DNA of 24,249 nucleotides from Syntrophaceae bacterium UBA5619. GTDB lineage: Bacteria > Desulfobacterota > Syntrophia > Syntrophales > UBA5619. The stretch covers positions 1 through 24,249 of the forward strand of contig DIKL01000093.1 of NCBI GenBank assembly GCA_002424545.1, read 5' to 3'. Both the position numbers and the translations under genes were made by a program. The notes beneath the pieces are model-generated. The model was given only the letters and a program-made list of their open reading frames with translations, did not search any database and was not told the origin of the DNA. Below are positions 15,094 through 22,696 of this stretch, piece after piece. The stretch's first letter is position 1, and each line of letters starts with the position of its first letter.

Positions 15094-17223
15094 ATGGCAC
15101 TCAACATGGATGCAATCGGCAAAAAGATCGGCCCCCTGAAGAAAGAGTACGACTGGCGGGACGTGGTACTCTATGCGCTCGGCGTCGGGGCCGGGGCCGA
15201 CGAGCTGGACTACACCTACGAGAAGAATCTCAAGGTGATCCCCAGTTTTTCCATCGCGGCGATCTTCAATTTTCTGGGTGAAGTCGGCGTCGCGTCCAAC
15301 ATGAACCTGGCGGGAATTCTCCACGGCGAGCAGGAACTGATTTTCCACAACCCGATCCCCACCTCGGGGACGCTGACGACCGAGGGGAAGATTACCCACT
15401 ACTATGACAAGGGGCCCAAGGGAGCTCTCGTCGTGGCGGAAAGCGACACCTTCCACTCGAACGGAAAGAAGCTCTTCACGAACATCATCACCGTCTTCGC
15501 CCGCCTCGACGGCGGTTTCGGCGGCGAGAACGCCCCCCCGAACGTCGTCGAGTTCCCCGGGCGGGAGCCGGACTTTGCCGTGGACGCCGCCCCATCCCCG
15601 AACCAGCCGCTGATCTACCGCCTTTCCGGAGACGTCTTTCAGCTTCATGTGGATCCGGAGTTCGCGCGGATGGTGGGTTTCGAAAAGCCGATCATGCACG
15701 GCCTGTGCACCCACGGCTTTGCCTGCCGCGCGCTGATGGCAAGCCTCACGCCGGGAAGGCCGGAGCAGGTCCGGCGCCTGGCCTGCCGCTTCTCGAAGAC
15801 CCTCTACCCCGGCGACCCGATCCGGACGCTGATCTGGAAGGTCGCGGAGGGAAAGGCCCTCTGGCGGACGATCAACACCCGGACCAATGATACGGTCATC
15901 GACAACGGCGTGTTCGAATACGGCGATGTTCCGAAGGATGAAATCCGCTTTGACGGGCGCGTCGCGGTGATCACCGGCGCCGGCGGAGGCCTGGGCAGGG
16001 TCTACGCGCTGGAGCTGGCCAAACGGGGCGCAAAGGTGGTCGTCAATGACTTCGGCGGCGGGAGAGACGGCGTCGGCGAGGGATCGCGGACCCCGGCCCG
16101 GAAAGTCGTCGACGAGATCCAGACCCACGGAGGCGAGGCGATCGCGAACTATGACAACGTGGCCACACCCGAGGGGGGAGAAAAGATCGTGAAGGCCGCG
16201 ATCGACGCCTTCGGGACGATCGATATCCTGATCAACAACGCGGGGATCCTCCGCGACAAGAGCCTTGCCAAGATGGAGCCGGAAACCTGGCAGGCGGTCC
16301 TGGATGTTCACCTGAACGGCGCGTACCACGTGACGAAGCCCGCCTTCGCCGTCATGAAAGAAAAGGGGTACGGCCGGATCGTGATGACGACCTCCGCCGC
16401 GGGCCTCTACGGGAACTTCGGCCAGACCAACTACAGCGCGGCGAAGATGGCCCTCGTCGGCTTCATGAATACGCTGAAGCTGGAAGGGGCCAAATATGAC
16501 GTCAAGGTGAACACGGTCGCGCCGATCGCCGCCTCGCGGCTGATGGCCGACGTCATCCCCGCCGACATCCTCGACGGGATGAAACCGGAATTCGTGGCGC
16601 CGCTGGTTCTCTTCCTCGCCTCGGAAAAGTGTCCGGTCACCGGGCGGATCTACAACGCGGGCGTGGGATTCTACAACCGCGCGGCCGTCATGACCAGCCC
16701 CGGGACGGTGGTGGGCGACGGGAAGAAGGTCCCGACGGTCGAGGAGGTGGGGGCGGCCTGGGAGCGGATCCTGAGCCTGAAGGGCGCCAAGGAGATCGGC
16801 CAGTTGAACGACCTCATGGGCGATATGCTCACCGCCTTCGACCGAAAACCGGAGGCGGCGGGTTCCGCCGTCCCGGAAGCGTCCTCCGCCGGAAACGGCG
16901 GGATCGCCTCGGTCGCAGCCGTTTTCGAAAAGATGCCCGGGGCGTTCCGCGCGGAGAAGGCCGCCGGCGTGAACGTCGTCTTCCAGTACACGATTTCCGG
17001 CGAGGGGGGCGGGGAGTGGTTTGCCGAAGTCAGGGAAGGAGCCTGCAAAGTGGATGCGGGAAAACACGCGGGCCCAACCTGCACCCTCACGATGGCTTCC
17101 GCCGATTTCCTCGACCTGATCAACGGAAAGCTTCCGGCGATGCAGGCCTACACTTCGGGGAAACTGAAGATCGGGGGCGACATCATGAAGTCGCAACTGA
17201 TCGGAAAACTCTTTAAATTCTGA
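15094..17223 (+). CDS. Trifunctional hydratase2 (MaoC)-SDR-SCP2 beta-oxidation protein
   Basis: This 709-residue fusion resembles peroxisomal multifunctional enzyme type 2 with the order of its catalytic parts exchanged. Residues about 15-280 are a double-hotdog (R)-specific enoyl-CoA hydratase 2: RDVVLYALGVGAG near 22, then YRLSGDVFQLHVDPEFA with Asp180 and His185 at the catalytic positions. The family's Asn-Pro between them is Phe-Gln. Residues about 284-560 are a short-chain dehydrogenase with TGAGGGLG (294-301), NNAG (381-384) and Ser434, Tyr447, Lys451. Residues about 606-709 are an SCP2 lipid-carrier domain ending MQAYTSGKLK...GDIMKSQLIG. It would hydrate trans-2-enoyl-CoA and oxidise the (3R)-hydroxyacyl-CoA with NAD. 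The ATG at 15094 is set by AAGGAGGG; the frame is open further upstream. It is 28 bases before the next gene. Confidence 0.9.
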   Translation: MALNMDAIGKKIGPLKKEYDWRDVVLYALGVGAGADELDYTYEKNLKVIPSFSIAAIFNFLGEVGVASNMNLAGILHGEQELIFHNPIPTSGTLTTEGKITHYYDKGPKGALVVAESDTFHSNGKKLFTNIITVFARLDGGFGGENAPPNVVEFPGREPDFAVDAAPSPNQPLIYRLSGDVFQLHVDPEFARMVGFEKPIMHGLCTHGFACRALMASLTPGRPEQVRRLACRFSKTLYPGDPIRTLIWKVAEGKALWRTINTRTNDTVIDNGVFEYGDVPKDEIRFDGRVAVITGAGGGLGRVYALELAKRGAKVVVNDFGGGRDGVGEGSRTPARKVVDEIQTHGGEAIANYDNVATPEGGEKIVKAAIDAFGTIDILINNAGILRDKSLAKMEPETWQAVLDVHLNGAYHVTKPAFAVMKEKGYGRIVMTTSAAGLYGNFGQTNYSAAKMALVGFMNTLKLEGAKYDVKVNTVAPIAASRLMADVIPADILDGMKPEFVAPLVLFLASEKCPVTGRIYNAGVGFYNRAAVMTSPGTVVGDGKKVPTVEEVGAAWERILSLKGAKEIGQLNDLMGDMLTAFDRKPEAAGSAVPEASSAGNGGIASVAAVFEKMPGAFRAEKAAGVNVVFQYTISGEGGGEWFAEVREGACKVDAGKHAGPTCTLTMASADFLDLINGKLPAMQAYTSGKLKIGGDIMKSQLIGKLFKF

Positions 17224-17251
17224 TTCCCAAGACCAAGAGGAGGGACAAGAG

Positions 17252-19996
17252 ATGATCGGAATCACATCCTACGGCGCCTACATTCCCCGCCTGCGGCTGG
17301 ACCGGATGGCGATCTATCAGGCCATGGGCTGGTTCGCCCCGGCCATCGTGATGGTTGCCCAGGGGGAACGCTCGATGTGCAACCATGACGAGGACAGCCT
17401 GACGATGGCGGTTGCGGCCGCCCGGGACTGCCTGACCGGACAGGACAAAAAAACGATCGAAGGGGCCTATCTCTGCTCGACGACGCTTCCGTTCGCCGAC
17501 CGGCAGAACGCGGGGATTCTCAAGACCGCGCTCAACCTCCGGGACGACATGATCACCGCGGACATCACCTCTTCGCTCCGCGCCGGCACGACTGGACTCC
17601 TGACCGCCCTCGAGACGGCGCAGGGGGGAAGCCGGAAGAATATCCTGGTTGCCGCCGCGGACAAGCGGGAGACGAAACCCGCCTACTTCTACGAGATGTG
17701 GTTCGGCGACGGCGCGGCCGCTTTTCTCGTCGGGGATCGCGATGTGATCGCGGAGTTCAAGGGGGCCTATACCGTCTCCTACGATTTCGTCGACCACTAC
17801 CGCGGCGCCGGGAAGCGCTACGATTACATGTGGGAGGAGAGGTGGGCCCGCGAAGAGGGGTACTCGAAGTTTATCCCCGAGGCGGTGGACGGCCTGTTCA
17901 GGAAGCTCGGCATTACGATGGACGACGTCCAGAAGGTGGCCTTTCCCTGCCTGTTTAGGGCGGAACACAAGGCGATCGCCAAGAAGCTGGGCGCCTCGCC
18001 GGAGAAGGTGATCGACACGATGCACGAGCAGTGCGGGGAGACGGGCGCGGCCCATCCGCTCCTGATGTTCTGCGCCGCCCTCGAACGGGCCCGGCCCGGC
18101 GACGGGATCCTGCTGGCCGGTTTCGGACAGGGGTGCGACGCCCTCTATTTCAAGGTCACCGAGGCGATCACGAAACTCGCCCCGCGCGCGGGCGTGCAGG
18201 GGTCGCTGGAAAACAGGAAGCCTATCGACAATTACATGAAATTCCTGAAATTCCGCGGGCTGATCGATCCCGAGATGGGGATCCGGGCGGAGGCCCCTAC
18301 ACAGACGGCGATGACCGTCCTCTGGCGCAAGCGCCGGATGATCACCGGCCTCGTCGGCGGAAAATGCCGGGACTGCGGAACCGCCCAGTACCCGAAGATG
18401 GATGTCTGCGTGAACCCGAAATGCAACCACGTCCACACGCAGGAGGATTATGAATTTGCCGACGTCCCGGCCCGGATCAAGACCTTCACGGGCGATCTGC
18501 TGGCCGTGTCGGTGGACCCGCCGGCGATTTACGGGATGGTCCAGTTCGAAGGGGGCGGCCGCTTCATGGCCGACTTCACCGACTGCGAACTTTCGGACTG
18601 CAAGGTGGGGCGTCCGGTCAAAATGGTCTTTCGGCGGCGGTTCACCGACAACGAGCGGGGATTCTCCGGCTATTTCTGGAAGGCCGTTCCCCAACACAAG
18701 GCGGCCGAGCCCGATCCCCTCCCGGAGATCCGGTTCGACGGCCGCGTTGCGATCGTCACCGGCGCCGGCGCCGGCTTGGGAAGGGCCTACGCAATGGAGC
18801 TCGCCAAACGGGGCGCAAAGGTGGTCGTCAACGACTTCGGCGGCGCGCGCGACGGCGCGGGAACGGGTTCCAGCAGTCCGGCCGATAGAGTCGTGGCGGA
18901 GATCCGCGCCGCGGGCGGCGAGGCGGTCGCAAATTACGACAACGTGGCCACCCCCGAGGGGGGCGAGAAAATCGTCAGGACCGCGGTCCATTTCTTCGGC
19001 AAGGTGGACATCCTGATCAACAACGCGGGCATCCTCCGCGACAAGAGCTTTCTAAAGATGGATCCGGAGAACTGGAGGGCGGTTCTCGCCGTCCATCTGA
19101 ACGGCGCCTATCACGTAACGCGTCCCGCCTTCGCCGTGATGCGGGAAAACGGGTACGGCCGGATCGTTCTGACGACCTCGGCCGCGGGCCTCTACGGGAA
19201 CTTCGGCCAGACCAACTACGGTTCGGCGAAGATGGGGCTGGTCGGCTTCATGAACACGCTCAAGCTCGAAGGCGCGAAGTACAACATCCTGGTCAACACG
19301 ATCGCCCCGGTCGCCGCCTCGCGGCTCACCGAGGACGTGATGCCGCCCGACATGTTCCAGCGGATGCAGCCCGACTTCGTCGCCGGGATCGTCCTCTATC
19401 TCTGCTCCGAGAAATGCGCCGGGAGCGGCGACATCTTCAACGCGGCGGCCGGCTTCTACAGCCGGGCGGCGATCCTGACCGGTCCGGGCGCGGTCCTCAG
19501 CGACGGGAAGATCATCCCGACGCCCGAGAAGATCCGCGACCATTGGGAGAGGATCAACAGCCTCGAAGGGGCGGAAGCGCTTGGCGATGCCAACAGCGCG
19601 ATCCTGTCCTTCATGACGCCCCCGACCCCGAAGGCGGAGGAGGCCGGGGCCGCGGGTTCGGCGGAAGGCGCGCCCGACGTGAAGGGGGTCTTTGCGAAGA
19701 TGCCGGAGGCCTTCCGGCCGGAGAAGGCGGCGGGGGTGAATGTCCTCTTCCAGTTTTCGATCTCCGGTCCCGGCGGCGGCGACTGGGCCGTTGCCGTGAA
19801 GGATGCAACCTGCAAGGTGGAGGCGGGCAAGGCGGAGAAACCGACGACGACGATCAGGATGGCCGACGGGGACTTCCTGGCGCTGATTGCCGGGAAACTG
19901 GACGGGATGCAGGCCTACACCTCGGGCAAGCTCAAGGTGGAAGGCGACATCATGAAATCCCAACTCATCGGCAGGCTCTTTACATTCGGGAAATGA
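17252..19996 (+). CDS. Four-domain fusion: HMG-CoA-synthase-like, DUF35 (Zn ribbon/OB), SDR, SCP2
   Basis: The 914-residue protein has four recognisable parts. Residues 1 to about 310 have the HMG-CoA synthase/KAS III fold (ITSYGAYIPRLRL at the start, GFGQGCDALYF near 291-300). By alignment from memory with archaeal HMG-CoA synthase, the catalytic Glu, Cys and His are Thr77, Leu109 and Pro232, so the domain is probably inactive. Residues about 345-475 are a DUF35 domain with a zinc ribbon (Cys372, 375, 386, 391) and an OB fold. Residues about 493-770 are an SDR with TGAGAGLG (503-510), Ser643, Tyr656 and Lys660. Residues about 808-914 are SCP2. DUF35 proteins bind thiolases and HMG-CoA synthase in archaea, and the SCP2-type thiolase gene lies next but for a structured spacer. 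It is likely a scaffold plus 3-hydroxyacyl-CoA dehydrogenase. GAGGAGGG fixes the start. Confidence 0.88.
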   Translation: MIGITSYGAYIPRLRLDRMAIYQAMGWFAPAIVMVAQGERSMCNHDEDSLTMAVAAARDCLTGQDKKTIEGAYLCSTTLPFADRQNAGILKTALNLRDDMITADITSSLRAGTTGLLTALETAQGGSRKNILVAAADKRETKPAYFYEMWFGDGAAAFLVGDRDVIAEFKGAYTVSYDFVDHYRGAGKRYDYMWEERWAREEGYSKFIPEAVDGLFRKLGITMDDVQKVAFPCLFRAEHKAIAKKLGASPEKVIDTMHEQCGETGAAHPLLMFCAALERARPGDGILLAGFGQGCDALYFKVTEAITKLAPRAGVQGSLENRKPIDNYMKFLKFRGLIDPEMGIRAEAPTQTAMTVLWRKRRMITGLVGGKCRDCGTAQYPKMDVCVNPKCNHVHTQEDYEFADVPARIKTFTGDLLAVSVDPPAIYGMVQFEGGGRFMADFTDCELSDCKVGRPVKMVFRRRFTDNERGFSGYFWKAVPQHKAAEPDPLPEIRFDGRVAIVTGAGAGLGRAYAMELAKRGAKVVVNDFGGARDGAGTGSSSPADRVVAEIRAAGGEAVANYDNVATPEGGEKIVRTAVHFFGKVDILINNAGILRDKSFLKMDPENWRAVLAVHLNGAYHVTRPAFAVMRENGYGRIVLTTSAAGLYGNFGQTNYGSAKMGLVGFMNTLKLEGAKYNILVNTIAPVAASRLTEDVMPPDMFQRMQPDFVAGIVLYLCSEKCAGSGDIFNAAAGFYSRAAILTGPGAVLSDGKIIPTPEKIRDHWERINSLEGAEALGDANSAILSFMTPPTPKAEEAGAAGSAEGAPDVKGVFAKMPEAFRPEKAAGVNVLFQFSISGPGGGDWAVAVKDATCKVEAGKAEKPTTTIRMADGDFLALIAGKLDGMQAYTSGKLKVEGDIMKSQLIGRLFTFGK

Positions 19997-20003
19997 GGCC
20001 TTT

Positions 20004-20178
20004 GGAAATCATGATCCCTTTGCGCGCTGGATATTGTTTCGACCCTGCACCTCCTCGCTTCGCTGCAAAGACGAAACTCGCGCTTCGCGTTCAGAAAATC
20101 GTCTTTGCGGGCGCTCCGCTCGCGGGGGCAGGGTATCCCGAAAAATCTCCAATGCGCGCTTCCGGGATCAAAATTTCC
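20004..20178. repeat. About 175-bp nested palindromic element (MITE/REP-like) between operon genes
   Basis: This gene-free stretch begins 8 bases after a stop codon and folds on itself at several levels. The outer arms 20004-20036 and 20150-20178 share GGAAAT, TGATCCC, GCGCGC and ATTG in inverted order. Inside them are CCCTGC/GCAGGG (20043-20048, 20128-20133) and a perfect 10-bp pair GCAAAGACGA/TCGTCTTTGC (20065-20074, 20099-20108). A short CGCG hairpin lies at the centre. ATCCCG/CGGGAT (20135-20140, 20163-20168) forms an alternative pair. It looks like an inserted palindromic repeat; no target-site duplication was identified. Confidence 0.6.
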
Positions 20179-20225
20179 ATGCGGCGCGGGTCGATAAAAA
20201 CAGGAGACGATTTTCCCGTCCCGCA

Positions 20226-20262
20226 CCGGTCCTGTCCCGGTAAGGAGGGGGGACAGGACCGG
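20226..20262 (+). other. 13-bp perfect hairpin with a Shine-Dalgarno-like loop
   Basis: CCGGTCCTGTCCC (20226-20238) pairs perfectly with GGGACAGGACCGG (20250-20262). The 11-base loop contains AAGGAGGG. No T-run follows, so it is not a standard terminator. It sits between the four-domain gene and the thiolase gene, 52 bases before the latter's start. It could stabilise or process the message or affect ribosome entry. Confidence 0.6.
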
Positions 20263-20314
20263 GACGAGACGAGATGAAAAACCGTTCAGCATGATCCATA
20301 AGGAGGGACGAACG

Positions 20315-21523
20315 ATGGCATCTGGAATCAGGGACAAGGTCGCGATTCTCGGAATGGGCTGCACCCGCTTCGGGGAGCGCTGGGATATGGGGGCCGAGGA
20401 GCTGCTGGTCGAGGCGTTCCAGGAGTGTCTCGCCGACGCCGGAATCGAGAAGGAACGGATCGAGGCGGCCTGGTACGGCCACTGCATCGAGGAGATCGGC
20501 CTGGGCAAGTCCGCGACGCCGCTCGGCGTGGCCCTGCGACTCCAGAACATTCCGATCACCCGGACGGAAAACTACTGCGCCACGGGGACCGAGGCCTTCC
20601 GGGGGGCCGTATACGGGGTGGCGTCCGGGGCCTGTGACATCGCGCTGGCGATCGGCGTGGAAAAACTGAAGGACACCGGTTACGGCGGCCTTCCCAATTC
20701 CGGATCCGGCTTCGGGACGCTCGTCTGGCAGTGGTTCCCCAACGGCTCGGCGCCGGGCCTCTTCGCCCAGCTCGCCTCGGCCTACGCCGCCAAGTTCGGC
20801 GTCTCCGATCCGGACCTGAAGCGGGCGATCGGCCATGTCTCGGTGAAGAGCCACGCCAACGGCACGCTCAACCCCAAGGCCCACCTGAGAAAACCCGTTT
20901 CCATCGATCAGGTCCTGGCGGCGCCGATCATTGCCTACCCGCTGGGGCTTTTCGACTGCTGCGGCGTGAGCGACGGCGCCGCCTGCGCGATCGTGACGAC
21001 GCCCGAGATCGCCAAATCCCTCGGAAAAACCGAGCTCGTTTCCGTAAAGGCGATCCAGCTTGCCGTCTCCAGCGGCTACGAAGGGGGTTTCAACGAGTGG
21101 GGCGGGGAACATTTCGTGACGACCAGCCATTGCAGCGCGAAGGCCTATCAAGAGGCGGGGATTACCGATCCCCGCGAGGAGATCAGCATGATGGAACTCC
21201 ACGACTGCTTTTCGATCACGGAGCTGGTCACCTACGAAGATCTCCACATCTCGGAGCGCGGCCACGCCTGGAAGGATTCCCTCGACGGTTTCTACGACCG
21301 CGACGGCAAGCTCCCCGCCCAGGTGGACGGCGGCCTCAAGTGTTTCGGCCATCCGATCGGCGCGTCGGGTCTCCGGATGCTCTACGAGATGTACCTTCAG
21401 CTTTTGGGGCGGGCCGGTGAGCGGCAGATCAAGAACCCCCGCTACGGACTCACCCACAACCTGGGCGGGTTCCCGCACCAGAACGTCTGCGCGATCTCGA
21501 TCGTCGGCCGGTACGAGAATTAA
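20315..21523 (+). CDS. SCP2-type (DUF35-dependent) thiolase
   Basis: This 402-residue thiolase family protein would carry out CoA-dependent cleavage of 3-oxoacyl-CoA. The nucleophile is in NYCATGTEAF (Cys88). The HDCF motif (296-299) replaces the NEAF/HEAF of classical thiolases and supplies the second catalytic Cys in SCP2-type enzymes. GHPIGASG gives His346. The C-terminal segment is LTHNLGGFPHQNVCAISIVG. Relatives of this branch commonly have a DUF35 partner, and the preceding gene carries exactly such a domain. The start at 20315 is chosen from AAGGAGGG just upstream; an in-frame ATG at 20291 is less likely. It is 15 bases before the acyl-CoA dehydrogenase gene. A retro-aldolase role, as in steroid Ltp2 proteins, is less likely because Cys88 is intact. 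Confidence 0.88.
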   Translation: MASGIRDKVAILGMGCTRFGERWDMGAEELLVEAFQECLADAGIEKERIEAAWYGHCIEEIGLGKSATPLGVALRLQNIPITRTENYCATGTEAFRGAVYGVASGACDIALAIGVEKLKDTGYGGLPNSGSGFGTLVWQWFPNGSAPGLFAQLASAYAAKFGVSDPDLKRAIGHVSVKSHANGTLNPKAHLRKPVSIDQVLAAPIIAYPLGLFDCCGVSDGAACAIVTTPEIAKSLGKTELVSVKAIQLAVSSGYEGGFNEWGGEHFVTTSHCSAKAYQEAGITDPREEISMMELHDCFSITELVTYEDLHISERGHAWKDSLDGFYDRDGKLPAQVDGGLKCFGHPIGASGLRMLYEMYLQLLGRAGERQIKNPRYGLTHNLGGFPHQNVCAISIVGRYEN

Positions 21524-21538
21524 GAAGGGGAAATCATC

Positions 21539-22681
21539 ATGGATATTCTCAAATACACGGATGAACACCGGATGTTCCGCGATGCGCTGAAGCGGTTCCT
21601 CGCGCGCGAGATCATCCCCCATGTCGAGGAATGGGAGGAGGCGGGGCTTGTCCCGCGCGAGGCCTGGAAGAAGATGGGGGAGCAGGGGTTCCTCGCGATG
21701 GGCGTTCCCGAGGAGTACGGCGGACTGGGGGCCGATTTCCTCTATTCCGTCATCGTCACCGAGGAGATGACCCGGACGAACCATTCGGGCCTGGCCGCCT
21801 CGCTCCACAGCGACATCATCGTTCCGTACATCGTGTCGTTTGCCACCGAGGAGCAGAAGCGCAAATACCTGCCCGGCTGCATCTCCGGCGACATCATCAC
21901 GGCGATCGCGATGACGGAGCCGAACACCGGGAGCGACCTGGCGGCCATCAAAACCACGGCCGTGGAGTCCGGCGATGAGATCATCCTGAACGGTCAGAAG
22001 ACCTTCATCAGCAACGGGATCAACTGCGATCTCCTGGTGATTGCCGCCCGCGACCCCTCCACGGAGAACCCGCACGCCGCCGTCGACCTCTTCCTCGTCG
22101 AGGCGGGAACGCCCGGCTTTGAAAAGGGGAAACAGATCAAGAAGATCGGTTGGCACAGCCAGGACACGGCGGAACTCTACTTCACCGACTGCCGGATCCC
22201 GAAGGCGAACCGGCTCGGCGACAAGGGGTCGGGCTTTCTGAAACTCATGCTGAAGCTCCAGCAGGAGCGGCTCGTCTGCGCGATCGGCGCGGTGGCGGCC
22301 GCCGAATACATGCTGGAGATCACGATCCAGTACTGCAAGGAGCGCACGGCCTTCGGCCGGCCGCTGACCAAATTCCAGAACACGCAATTCGAGATCGTCG
22401 AGATGGCGACCGAGGCCAAACTGGGCCGGACCTTCATCGACAAGCTGATCGCCGACCACATGGAGGGGAAGAACATCGTCGTCGAGGTCTCGATGGCGAA
22501 ATACTGGACGACGGATATGGCCTCCCGCACGGCCGACCGCTGCATGCAGCTTTTCGGCGGCTACGGCTACTGCGAGGAGTACCCGATCGCCCGCGCGTGG
22601 CGGGACATCCGGGTGACCCGGATCTTTGCTGGCACCAACGAGATCATGAAAACGATCGCCGCGCGCTTTATGGGGTTGTAG
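21539..22681 (+). CDS. Acyl-CoA dehydrogenase, LCAD/IVD-like
   Basis: This FAD-dependent enzyme introduces the first double bond into acyl-CoA and would pass electrons to ETF. The 380 residues match the family in length. Signatures are AMTEPNTGSDLAAIKTTA (124-141), NGQKTFISNG (151-160), a GWHSQDTAELYFTDCRIP segment (204-221) and LFGGYGYCEEYPIARAWRD (338-356). At the position where medium-chain enzymes carry the catalytic Glu (YEGT) this protein has FAGT (Ala364). The base is probably Glu243 in QQERL, as in long-chain and isovaleryl-CoA dehydrogenases. That suggests long or branched substrates. It follows the thiolase gene by 15 bases and precedes the lipoprotein gene by 15 bases. Confidence 0.93.
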   Translation: MDILKYTDEHRMFRDALKRFLAREIIPHVEEWEEAGLVPREAWKKMGEQGFLAMGVPEEYGGLGADFLYSVIVTEEMTRTNHSGLAASLHSDIIVPYIVSFATEEQKRKYLPGCISGDIITAIAMTEPNTGSDLAAIKTTAVESGDEIILNGQKTFISNGINCDLLVIAARDPSTENPHAAVDLFLVEAGTPGFEKGKQIKKIGWHSQDTAELYFTDCRIPKANRLGDKGSGFLKLMLKLQQERLVCAIGAVAAAEYMLEITIQYCKERTAFGRPLTKFQNTQFEIVEMATEAKLGRTFIDKLIADHMEGKNIVVEVSMAKYWTTDMASRTADRCMQLFGGYGYCEEYPIARAWRDIRVTRIFAGTNEIMKTIAARFMGL

Positions 22682-22696
22682 AGGAGGGCAGAATCC

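Noticed and set aside
15079..17265. Very long minus-strand open frames opposite the beta-oxidation genes (also 17213-18991 and 20168-22849)
   Set aside because: They lie exactly antisense to genes with full domain evidence. They are rich in Arg, Gly, His and Asp as expected from reading GC-rich codons backwards, and contain no recognisable motif.
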